Under the pieces are notes generated by a model. The model was not told the DNA's origin. It saw nothing but the letters and a program-made list of their open reading frames with translations, and made no database searches. From Epiperipatus broadwayi (Eukaryota; Onychophora; Udeonychophora; Euonychophora; Peripatidae): a stretch of 64,000 nt of DNA. The translations under genes were made by a program, and so were the position numbers. Location of the stretch: NCBI GenBank assembly GCA_028023455.1, contig JAQFVV010000063.1:5938794-6002793 (forward strand). Direction: 5' to 3'. Position 1 is the first letter of the stretch. Each line of letters starts with the position of its first letter. Below, piece after piece: positions 1-11,589 of this stretch.

Positions 1-178
1 AAAACAGAACCTAAGTTAATTTTTAAGAAACCTGAACTAGTAAAGCATTTAATTGAATATCTCATTAATTATTAGAGCTAGAACCTGGTTAGGCGATTTT
101 CACTATATTATATTATTTATATTGGGGGAAGTGGAGTACACATATACATGTAGTTACACAACATAGGTAAAGGGCAGA

Positions 179-693
<515 letters not shown>

Positions 694-1149
694 GATTGTT
701 CTTTTCTTCACACTCCATTTTATTATTACTTAAGTCTAAACAATTCTTCATTAAGACCTTCATGTTGACAAAGATGAATGATTTTTAATTAAAATATTGG
801 AAATTGAAATTTATTTTCATCATATAATCATGAAAATATTAAATATAATATATGTATAATGGCAATGTAAGAAACAACACTTTCTACTAAGTTATGTATA
901 TATCAACAAATTATGAAAAGAAAAAAATAGTAATTTATCTTTGAGTATATTAAAAAAAATCATTACTTATTTTTATTTGTTATTTTATTTATATTTTCTG
1001 TACAAAAAATAAAAAGGTAACTCTAAACTTATTACAGACTGAGTATTTAGAGCAATCAGTGGTTTCTGTATAAATTATTAATATACAGTTTCCAGTGATT
1101 TATTGTGATTTCTGGTGCTTTTAAAAATTTCTTGATGAGTTGAGATTAT

Positions 1150-2250
1150 TTTGAATATTGTACCGGTATAAATCCACCACGCTTACTCATACACAGTACC
1201 CGAGTTCAAACCCAGTCCACGTTTAAGAATAAATTCCAAAACGCCAACTAAATTCAAACCCAAACCCCGGTATGACCAACCGATGATGACTTTATAACAG
1301 CACGGGGTTATCCCTTTACTAGCTCAACTCAGAACACAGACTAAATTACTTACAGTTAATTATATATAGATCTATTATACTCTGGATATTGGTACGGTCA
1401 TTAATGTAATGTATATATTTAAGTTGCCAATACAGACAGTAGGTGACTAAATAGACTTTGAGAGTAATGAGGTGGAAGACACAAAATTAGATTAAATAAA
1501 TTGTTTAATAATAAATAGAAAGCATAAAAATATAGTATTCAAAAGTACGGTAAGACTTCCATAAATATTCTATTATAACTGGCTACTAGTCTTTAGTAAT
1601 CATTTTACCTGGTAAACAAACTCATGCCAATATCTGTGTAGTTAAATGATTGACAGGTGGCTAAGGGAATCAGAGTATTTGGGGCATTGAAAATATTTAT
1701 CTACGATTTTTATTAAGTTATTTTATCCGAATAAATTCGAGCCGTGGCATATACGAATAGTTGGAGGGTGGTTTCATATAAATATGATATCTAAGATTGA
1801 TGTACTAGTGGTTGCCTAGATTAAAGAGCCCTACAGTAATCACTTGTGGTGCATCAATGGAATACCGGGCGGCTTGTACTTTGACAAGGCTTAATGCCCC
1901 CAAGTAGATCCGGGACACTACAACCAGCCGGGATCATTTCGAAACCCGGTGATCCAAGAGATTACCTGGAAAAGAATTGCTTTCTTTCCCATATGGTAGT
2001 ACGGCGAGACGCCAACTTCGGCGAAGGAAAGGCATTGCCACAGTCATCTAGGACGAGTGCTTGAAGTGGATTTGAAACGGAATTACACAAAACCTAGATA
2101 ATCTATTCATCTATTTCTACGCAACAGGCTGATGTAACTATTCCAATAAAACATGGCGGAATCAAACTGACCGTGAAAGCAACGATTAATTAAGTTTACT
2201 CTGAAACCCCTAACCCCTCAGGTTGTTCAGGCGGTAGTGATAGTAACAAA
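1150..2250. other. Less AT-rich island, unidentified transposon debris
   Basis: This stretch has clearly more G+C than its surroundings, including CCGGG- and CCCGGT-type words near 1867 and 1930-1950. No open frame of useful length, terminal repeat or known motif was found. A segment at about 1470-1510 (purine-rich, then AAATTAGATTAAATAAATTG) loosely resembles segments at 24840-24890 and 49460-49520, which may be LTR sequence. An old LTR fragment is therefore possible, but the identity is unproven. Confidence 0.35.
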
Positions 2251-2739
2251 TTATACACTGAGATTTATTTCTCATTTCATGTAGGCAACAAGATGATAAA
2301 ACTTTAAAACCATTTTACATATTTAAGATTGAAAGATAGGTTACAATAGTATGACAAAAATAAAGGAGAATAATAAAGTGATTTAATATCTGCCAACTCA
2401 ATATATGAAATAATCTTTAATTCAAAAAAACGAACTTACTTTTAAAATAACTATAATCAATATTATAAACTAGCTTTAAACAGAGTTGGGAAATATTTCT
2501 ATTGGCATCGTTTGTTTATAGAATAAGTTACAAAAAACATATAAATGTATTCATTTGAATTATTATTATTAGGTACAATATTTATAAATTATCTTCTAAA
2601 GACTAGAGCGGAGGAAAAGAGAAAAGAAAATTTACTGACAGGTTTTAAAAAGTAGCATTATAAAAGAAACAAAACTTACATGTGATTAATTTGATTGACA
2701 GATTAACTATAAAATTAAGCTCGGGAGAAAGTTAAAAGT

Positions 2740-3160
2740 TCATGTAACACAGTTACCCTTCTTTCTTCATCCGGCTTGGCTTCTCACGATGGTATTTTTG
2801 ACGAACGTAGGCGCGCATTTGAAATTTACTTGAAAGGCATAGTCAATTTGGAGATTGGAAGCTGGAAATTTTGAAGCACGTAAAGCATGATCAGACAGCG
2901 GCACGAAGATTCAAATTGGCAGGACAGAGATCAGCTCCTGGCACTTAGCCCATCAACATTACGGTTTACTGGTTGACTTCTTAACAAAAGTGGTAGCGAT
3001 TTCTCTAGCAACTGCTGTGCTGTCTTGAGACTATCTACTCTCAACTACGTCAAAAGTTAGAATGTTAGTTTTTTCTAAGATGGCCATGGTTGACCTTTCT
3101 GCCTGGTTTTTGTTTGAGACTCAGCCTACTTTTCTCTAGCCTCCAGCAATCCAACTTGAT
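2740..3160. other. Second less AT-rich island, unidentified
   Basis: A roughly 400-bp block with CpG-containing words (for example ACGAACGTAGGCGCGC near 2799-2816) stands out from its AT-rich flanks. There is no coding frame. It lies 0.5 kb downstream of the island at 1150-2250, much as the block at 25160-25420 lies downstream of the one at 24484-24880. Both pairs may be remains of one transposon type; this rests on layout only. Confidence 0.3.
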
Positions 3161-3921
3161 GATACAATATCAATTATCCATTTCCATTGTTCCATTTTCA
3201 GCTATCTTTAACTTTAATACACAATTTTAAATTGACCAAGTAATTACAAAATATAAATTCCTTATCTAATTTTCAAATACAAATTAATTACTCTATACAT
3301 TTGTACAAGACAGATTTTAATTAAAAACACTGATCAAAGGAATGTGACTTTTGATCAGTATTTTTAAACGACTTTGTATAATTCTAAAAAGTTAAAATTT
3401 AAACAAATACACCCGCAATGAAACTTTTAAATTAAGCTGCTATAAATTCACAAACCACGCACACACGAATATTATTTCATGATTTGTGATATTTATACAC
3501 GGAATCTTTACATATCTTTTTACAAAACATAAAATATATCCCAATTTTTATGTGATTTGAAATAGAAAAAATCTCATTGTGGGCAAATAGTAGTTCGAAT
3601 TACCGTACTTCAAAAAACACATGAAACTAAGATCGGTTCTTCGATCTGTCTGTTTCAATATGTATAGAGTATAATATACTCCTTTATTCTTATCTTGATT
3701 ATTATGTTAATTTTTATTGTAACTTTTAAAGCATGATAACTGAAATTCTCAAAATTCTATCTTTACTATTTCTGGAGATCTAATATATGCTTAGAATGTA
3801 AAATGTGCATGTAAGTTTATCTCTACTTTGTTTCTGTAATTTATTGATTCTTAATGGTTTCCATTTTTGAGTCCGTTTATTAACAAATTGCTCATACTTT
3901 TTATTTTTAAACTTATTACAT

Positions 3922-3922
3922 G

Positions 3923-3967
<45 letters not shown>
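3922..3967. repeat. (CA)n(TA)n compound microsatellite
   Basis: About 12 CA units run directly into about 11 TA units. The CA-to-TA junction recurs at 8327-8369, and a TA-to-TG junction occurs at 20219-20258. Confidence 0.95.
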
Positions 3968-4678
3968 TAGTATTAATTGATGAAACTATTTATAATAATG
4001 TTTATAAAGTACAATTTTCAACATGTATAAATCTATTGTGTCTTTTATTTTTTAAGTCATTAAATTTAAGATAATATAATTTCTACTGACACTAAACTCA
4101 ATGTGATATAGTTAATTACTTTTAAGAGGAAAGATAGCTTACTATTCTAGTGACATCTATAGTAAATGTGAGCAATAAGTGTGTTACTAGATATTAGCAG
4201 ATCAGTTTGGCTTTTGTGGTTTTTGTTATTAATAATAATAGTTTGGATTCAAAGCTGAAAGTAATGCATCTTTGCACTGAGAAGCTATTTTTAACTTTAT
4301 TTAACATTCAAGTAAATTGGAGCCATACATGTCATGTGGTAAATAATTTGTTCATTATCATTCCTAGCCAAGGAAACATATATTTACAGTTAATAAAGAA
4401 CTGAGGATACTAAAATAGCTACAGATTTGGAGTCATATCTTTGCAACTTTTCATGTTGCTTTGAGTTCAAAATCTTATAATGTTTTGAAATTTAGACTTT
4501 TAGCTTCAATGCTATAATTAAGTTAAAGGTGATTGGTAAATTTATAACAGCTTTACATCCAGCTTATTATCCCAAACCTTAATGATAAAGATAAACTAAC
4601 TATTATGAGAATATGTATTTAAATGTAGATTATAATTATGATTATTCAACCTTAATATATTAAAACAGACAAAACTCT

Positions 4679-5015
4679 CCATACAGTAGTGCCACTCAGT
4701 GCAAGCCAGAGTAATCAATGGATGCCAGAAAAATTGTCCATAAAATCCCTATCTAATGCCTACTCATCCAATATCACCAGTCTTGTTTCTAGCTTGTGGC
4801 TTTTGTCAGTGAGGAGCCTTGGTTCTGAGAGCACTGCACATAGATCTTAGAATCTAATGTAACCCTCCAGCAGCCACCTCCTCACTGACAAAAGCCACAA
4901 GCTAGAAACTAGTCTGGGGATATAGGATCAGTAGGCACTAGATAGGGATTTTATGCACAAGCCTTCTGGCATCCATTGATTACTCTGGCTTACACTGAAT
5001 GGCACTACTGTATGG
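4679..5015. mobile_element. 337-bp inverted-repeat (foldback) element with two decayed hammerhead cores
   Basis: The two ends are exact reverse complements (CCATACAGTAGTGCC at 4679 and GGCACTACTGTATGG ending at 5015). The arms stay complementary to near the centre, around 4820-4870. Each arm holds a segment with the order TCCTCA, CTGACAA, AGC-loop-GCT, GAAAC: on the minus strand at 4786-4815 and on the plus strand at 4879-4909. This is the order of hammerhead boxes, but the CTGANGA box is CTGACAA and the cleavage-site strand is damaged. The segment is similar to those at 26327-26374 and in the 413-bp tandem units. No coding capacity; probably a head-to-head dimer of a small non-autonomous repeat. 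Confidence 0.8.
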
Positions 5016-5186
5016 AACGTTTTGCCTGTTTTATGAGCAAACATAAGAAATGGTGATCATGTGATGTTTAGTGATTTAATCTTAATATAGACAACTCTGG
5101 AATAAAAAATAACTTTTTGCCTTATCTAATATTGCCTATGCTAAAAAAATGTTATTATTTTTTATTACAATATGGTTTATTTTCGA

Positions 5187-5626
5187 ATTTAAATTTAAAT
5201 TTAAATACTAATTAAAGATGATACATTAAAGTTAACACAAAAAGTTTAATGAATCTATCAATGAAAATGTATACTGTTTTTAAATTCTTATGTAAACCAA
5301 ATGAAAAATAATAGATACATTTAAAATTTATTTTCTCCTAAAGTTGAACATAATATATAAAAATGCAGATCCTATTTATAAACAATGTCTAAATGTTTTT
5401 TCTATATTGCCGTATTGACTTATTTCGTTGAAAGGTAGAACACAATAGAGGGATGCAATTAGGATAGTTGCAAAAATTAAAAACTAGCATATAAACAGAT
5501 TAAAGATGTAAATGTGGTATATGCATATAGATATCGACAGTTCTAATTATTTTGTATTGCCATGCTAAAACTCACTATTGATTTCATTTTTTAGTGGTCT
5601 TTTTTTTTTTTTTCTTTTTTTTTTTG
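5187..5626. repeat. Short (AATTTA)n run and a poly-T tract
   Basis: About three and a half AATTTA units occupy 5187-5207. A T-rich tract with a single C interruption lies at about 5598-5626. Nothing else was recognised between them. Confidence 0.8.
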
Positions 5627-6811
5627 GACATAGAATAACCATTTTCTTTTAATACTCCCAGAAATTGAAAAAACAAATGCATTAAAGTTTTATATTTTTT
5701 GTCTAATCTTTTTAAGTAAGCACTAGACAAATATATTTAAAAGTTTTATATAAAATAGATGTGACATATGCTTAAATTATCTATTTTCATTACATTTACA
5801 ATAGTTTTAAAGAACATTTAAAAAAGCTTTTACAAAGTAAACGACTTTGAAAATTTACTAAATTAATATTTAATACAAGTGAAAATATTTTTATAAACTC
5901 GATTAAGCAGTATCTTTTGTTTTAATTTAAGCTTATTAACATCATCGATGAGAAATAAAATGTCAAAACAAACTATGTGAATAAAATTAGATTGGTTATT
6001 TTGATAGATTTAATATAAGAATATTATAAATAAGACGTTATATAAAATAAAATATTAGCTTTAATAAGTGATAAATTGTATATAAATCAAAAAGCGATTA
6101 TACTTACTTATTTAGAAAAAACAAATGTCATAAAAAACAAAATTATTTCATTTGAAAAACCTTGTTTGTCTCAAATTATATATACTTCCCAAAATATCTA
6201 AAGCAGAAAGTCCCCTTTGACTAATTAATTTACGTTTTGGCTTACATTTGTGAAACAACGATATATATAAAAAAGGAATTGATTTTTAAAAAAAGAGTAT
6301 TAAAAGCAATAGATAGGTAGATGTGAAATTATATAAATTAAATAAAAACCTTGCAACGAATTTTAAAAATTAGAAAATTATAAGAGTAAAAAAAACGTAG
6401 TTATTAGAAAAAAAAAACACTTGATATGTGGGATAGCAAAGCTAACAATATAAATGAAACAAAAATATTTCTTATCTATATTCTAAAAAAGTATAGTTGT
6501 TAAAATGGATACCAAAACTCACATATAGTAGTAAATCATATTATATTTAACATATATGAAAAAATAAATGTATATAAAGTAGTGTACATGTGCGAAACAT
6601 GCAATTACACATATATACCTCGGTGTGAATGTGTACTTTAAATGCACAATAACTTAAAAATTATATTAAAAAATGATTTTTTTTTAATTTGTAAATTTTT
6701 TATTTTGTATCTAATATTTATTTGAATCACAGATAAATAAAATATGGATATGAAAATGGTGAATTTTGTCATTTATTTGTATAAGTGTGTGATTTTAGAT
6801 GTAGAAAATAG

Positions 6812-6983
6812 CTAAATAAATAAAATAGAGAAATAAGTTTATACAAAATTAACTTTACTTCTTATATTATTTAAGAGAGAGTTAGTATTTAAAAATACTA
6901 AATAAATAAAATAGAGAAATAACCTTATACAAAATTAACTTCACTTCTTATATTATTTAAGAGAGAGTTAGCATTTAAAAATA
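6812..6983. repeat. Tandem duplication of an 86-bp unit
   Basis: Two head-to-tail copies start at 6812 and 6898 with CTAAATAAATAAAATAGAG. They differ at only a few bases, so the duplication is fairly recent. No coding content. Confidence 0.93.
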
Positions 6984-7781
6984 ACTATATTATATACAAA
7001 TGGAATGTTTTATATTATTGAAAAACCTTGTTAACAATTCAAACAATTTTTATGTTAAAATATATGCGTGTGCTTGAGTATATAAATCGGTAATACACTC
7101 AGGCAGAAATAATGTATTTAAACAAAATTGAAAATATAGCAAAATTTATTCTACTTAAAAGAAAATAAACATTTTCTTTTGTCAAGAAAGCTTAGTAAAA
7201 TGTATGTTTAAATAATGTATATTCTTTTTGTTTTCTTTTAATATTATAATTACCAAAGGCATCCGTTTTAAAAGACATTGCTGTAGATATTTGCATGAAT
7301 GAATTGCACACAAGAGAAAAATTATAGTAAAACAATTATTATAAATATTTAAAAAGGTTTATGATAAATGAAACAATAATTTTGATTTTATTATAATTGG
7401 TTTTGTATATAGAGATTATAAATGATTTATTTATTCATTTGTAAACAAAAATCAAAATTATGATTGCTTATTTTAGAATTCAATATCTTTTTATTTTCTG
7501 GAGAACAAATTGTTTTCCTTTTTTACAATAATGTTTAATAAAACACTAAGGATTAATAAAGATGAAGACAAATGTAGAAAAGGCACAATGTTTAAAAAAG
7601 TCATAAAAACAATTAGGTTTTAGAATATGACAATAAATTTAGTGAATAATATATAACGTTATATGTTAATCGAAAGCTTCATATAATATTTAGATTCATA
7701 CATACATAAAATTAGTCCTAGTACCATTATTTGTAATCCCTAAATTGTTTCTAAAATGATTATTTTATTGTGTAATATGAT

Positions 7782-7793
7782 ATGTTGTTGTTG

Positions 7794-7867
<74 letters not shown>

Positions 7868-7869
7868 TT
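7782..7869 (-). repeat. (TTG)5(TTA)n microsatellite, probable SINE tail
   Basis: Five TTG units are followed by about 23 TTA units. Read on the minus strand this is an (AAT)n(AAC)n tail directly after the tRNA-like sequence at 7870-7970, as expected for a SINE with a simple-sequence tail. Poly-leucine and poly-asparagine frames here are translations of the repeat. Confidence 0.9.
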
Positions 7870-7972
7870 CATATGTCATAGCATCGGACGGGTCGCGAAC
7901 CCACAACCGTCTGCAACCAACTACTTGCTTGCAAGGCGGCTGTGATGACCTCATGGCTAACAACGCTTGATT
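7870..7972 (-). mobile_element. tRNA-derived SINE head
   Basis: On the minus strand the sequence has TTAGCCATGAGGTCATC, resembling a pol III A box, and about 50 bases later GGGTTCGCGACCC, which fits a B box with a self-pairing T-arm. This spacing is what a tRNA-derived SINE promoter requires. The acceptor stem is not clearly closed, so it is not a functional tRNA. The (AAT)n tract follows at its 3' side. The family cannot be named from sequence alone. Confidence 0.6.
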
Positions 7973-8326
7973 GATATATTATTTTAATGTCAAAAAAAGA
8001 TAATTTTCCATATTTTACATATAAAATGCAGCTCAACACCAGGAATTTTCATTGATAATAGTTATTCATGCCAACAAATTTATTATTAATGTTTGCATAT
8101 ACACTGAAGATTCATTTCAACTGCATATCCCATCATTTAAGAAAGTAAAGACAATAGGAAGAAAAAAGTCTATTTTCATTGGGGCATTCTTTTATTCTAT
8201 ACTCAAAAGAAAGAAAAGTGAAAAAAATAAAACAATTATTCAAATTTTAAAGAATGAAATTAGGATTTATTTATTTTTTATTTTTTTTTGTTAATATTAT
8301 ATTACGTATATAATATTGTCAATTTT

Positions 8327-8327
8327 G

Positions 8328-8369
<42 letters not shown>
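8327..8369. repeat. (CA)n(TA)n compound microsatellite
   Basis: A short CA run passes directly into about 14 TA units, like the array at 3922-3967. Confidence 0.95.
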
Positions 8370-8372
<3 letters not shown>

Positions 8373-8379
8373 CTTGAAA

Positions 8380-10050
8380 TTTATGTCCATGATTTTTATA
8401 TTATCTATCTTCTTTATTTTTTTATTAAGAAAAAAAAATATTTTGAAAACAACATGAATTTATAGTACATAAATTACTTGAAATTAAAGATTCATAGGTG
8501 TCCCTCTGCATGCTTTGCCCACACAAGAGACCTAGTCGTATTTAATCCTATGCTTTTTATGTGATAATTGTATTAAACATTTTAATCAAGAAAAATATGA
8601 AAAATGAATTTTTTTTTTCTTTGCAAACAAATAATCGGTAGTTGGCACAAACTGGCGCGTTTGTTAACAGCTATTTTTATCATCTAACAGTAAAAGATGG
8701 TTTAAATAAAATTAAAATAAAAACTGAAAGATAAATAATTAGACTGATTATAAAATCTATTATTATTTATAAGACATTACTAAAAAGGTATGAATTTATA
8801 GTAGTATGAAACAGAAAAAAATTAGGCTATGTGAATAATGCAGCATAAAAGTAGGAATTTAGGATGAAAAACGCTTAGAGTATAAGTAAATATGTTGTCA
8901 GTGTATATACAAATAAAACACCTTTGGCATATAAAAATGAGGGAAATTATTTTAAATATATAATGATTATGATCCACACGTGTACAGGATTAACCATAAA
9001 ATTTAGTAAATATTCAAGAAACCATATAAAAAATACAAATAACAAAGTACATTTATACAATCCTGATGTGTACTGTAAATATCCAACATAATTATCAAAT
9101 TTATTTTTAAGATACAATTGATTGAACTCAATTTTTTCTAAAGAAAAAAGAAATAGTTTAATAATCTGAATGTCATGATAAACAATAGTAAATAATATTA
9201 TTTCTAGATATCTCTTTACCCTAAGCATCAGTTAAAATAATCAATTCTTATGAAGGTAGTTTATAATATATCCTGCTCTATTTAAATTCAGGAAAAACAT
9301 CAAAAAGAGAAAATGTATTATTTAAGAGCTGATAAAATGCAAATTAATTTACCTTAAAAATGCAAAATGTAGTAATATGCCACATGATAGGAAATAATAA
9401 ATATTGCACATGTAGCCATTGGTAAATACAATAATGGATTATTTTATGTTATCTTATACTAGGATACTTTTAGAATATCCTCATTTCAAGCTGCCATTAT
9501 GCATGATGTCTGTAACTAATATGTATTTAAAATAGAAATTGGATATAAGTTAACAATTCACATGCTTAAAACCATCATGTCAATGTTGTAAGACATTTAA
9601 TATTCTTACAAAGTATTGATGAAATTAATACAACACAATTACATATATTTTGATAAATTTATAATAATCTCAGTAAAATGAAAAAATAAGTTTTCTTTTG
9701 GTAAATATATTAAATAACTTCCACACCATTATATATTTTTAAAAATGTATGAATAAATACACAATAAAAGACAAATGAGTTTTCTATGTAGATTCTTGAC
9801 ATTTATGAAAATTTCTTAGTGAACAACAATTAGAGTCTGTTTTATGTTTTATTAAAAATTTGGTTGATTATTACTATCAAGATTTATTGTAAACTAAAAC
9901 CTGAGTTCTTTGCTTGACATACTGATTAGTTTCAAAATCAATTTGCAGCAAAAAATATAAAACAGATTTTATAAAATTTCTCAATAAAGATGAAAAGTTA
10001 AATCCACTTTTAAATTTATATTAATGTATAAAAATATGTAATATATACAT
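8380..10050. other. AT-rich non-coding stretch, no gene seen
   Basis: No coding frame with family resemblance, RNA gene or repeat structure was recognised. The 93-codon minus-strand frame at 8947-9228 has no recognisable motif and is probably chance. Confidence 0.6.
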
Positions 10051-10051
10051 A

Positions 10052-10812
10052 TTTTAATAAATATTCTGTTATTTATATAGTGCAACCTAAGTATGTAATA
10101 TTATAAAGAAGAAACAATCCATTGGTTATGTGTGTTGTCTCTTCTTGCACTTAGTTGTAAGAATTGACTTGAAAAGGAAAAGTATATGTGTAAGCTTATG
10201 CTTAGAACTTATTTTTATTTAAGCCAAACTTTGCTATGATGCTGAAGTCAGAAATTGAATTTATTATGTACCTAAGTTAGATATTATCAATTTAATTGAA
10301 TAAAACTATTCAATCTATAGCAGGAGAGAGATACAATCTCATTTTTAACTACTTGCAATAAAATAAATAATATATTTTGAATTTACTTTTAATAAATATT
10401 CTGTTATTTATATAGTGCAGTCACATATACTTATGCTTTTTAAGTCAAACTTCAAGGAAGAATGCAAGGAGATTCATAAAGTGCATGACTGATGAAATTG
10501 TTCTTTTTTAAAAATATTACATATGTAAGCTGTCCCACATATTTTATCCCTATGAGTGAAAATGAGATTGTATCTCCTGCCTCCTATAGATGGAATATGT
10601 ATATCCAATTAAATTAATAATATATACCTTAGACATATAATAGATTCAAACTCTGATTTCAGCAGGTAAGCAAAGACTAGCTTATATAAGATTAACCTCT
10701 AAGCATAAGCATGCATGCACACTTATGCCTTTCAAGTAAATGCTCACTGGTGAGTGCAAGGAGATTTACAAAGTGCATGACCAGTGGGATTGTTCCTTGT
10801 TTATAATATTAT
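10052..10812. mobile_element. Inverted-repeat element with an internal partial duplication
   Basis: A left arm at about 10096-10350 is the reverse complement of a right arm at about 10535-10812. Examples are the segments around 10113-10150 and 10750-10795, and the GGAGAGAGATACAATCTCAT and AATGAGATTGTATCTCCTGC inner ends. Between the arms, 10420-10500 repeats part of the right arm in direct orientation. The 32-bp flank at 10052-10083 (TTTAATAAATATTCTG onward) recurs at about 10388-10420. This suggests a partial second copy inserted with, or by copying, its flank. No coding capacity. Confidence 0.8.
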
Positions 10813-11440
10813 ATACATATTTATAAATAAAACTGTTATAATTAAATATCAACATATTCATAGAAAATATTAATCTTTCTTAAAACAGGGACATTTCAAA
10901 ATTATTTGAAAACATTTATTTTTAGTTGCATATTAAAATAATAAATTATTACTGTTTTAAAATATTAATAGTCAATTTATTTGCTTAAAGATATAGTTTT
11001 CACATTAAAGTATTACAAAAGACGTGGTTAAAGTATTAGAGTATTTGCCATGTCAAGGAGTTTCAATCTTGGTTTTGTAAAACGGAATTTTTTTCAGGTT
11101 TCAAATAAGCTTACTAATTTCTTTAGGGGGGCATCTCAAAGTTAATCTATAGTCATTCAAACTCAATTTTTAAATGGGTATTTAACTATTCTCAGCTTGA
11201 GAGTAAAACAAAAAAGGAAAATAAATCTTTGTTTTCATCAGTTGACAAGCTTTCTCTTTCATTATTCTTTCCTGATGGCTTTTGAAAAGACATATTTCCA
11301 GTAGTATTTATTTAGCCACTTTTACTTTTTAAAAATTTGCTTTTATATATACCCATCAAAATGTTGAAGTTTAACATTTAGATAATTTTTTTTCAGAAGT
11401 ATACTATGTTATTCCTCTCCTTCACTTTCTTTGCATATCT
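10813..11440. other. AT-rich non-coding stretch, nothing recognised
   Basis: No frame, RNA gene or repeat structure was supported here. Confidence 0.55.
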
Positions 11441-11450
11441 TCATATAATC

Positions 11451-11580
11451 ATATATATTACTTATAATACTTCACTCATATACACTTTAATGCAGTCGAA
11501 ACTGTAAGAAAATAAAGAATGTTAAGAAAATTACTTGCATTAAAGTGTATATGAATGAAGTATTATAAGTAATATATATA
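11451..11580. mobile_element. 130-bp hairpin, MITE-like
   Basis: A 44-base arm (11451-11494) and its reverse complement (11536-11580) differ at about one position and enclose a loop of about 41 bases. Near-perfect long hairpins of this size are typical of miniature inverted-repeat elements. No target duplication was established, because the flanks are TA-rich. Confidence 0.8.
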
Positions 11581-11589
11581 ATTTATTTT

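Larger units (their letters stand above)
5030..7750. other. AT-rich non-coding stretch, no gene seen
   Basis: Apart from the short runs at 5187-5626 and the 86-bp duplication at 6812-6983, I see no coding frame, RNA gene or element here. Confidence 0.6.

Noticed and set aside
8052-8294. 80-codon frame, lysine-rich
   Set aside because: Composition follows the AT-rich DNA and there is no motif, conserved pattern or context.
10485-10525. CTGATGA in the 10-kb inverted-repeat element
   Set aside because: No GAAA box or helix II follows at a usable distance.
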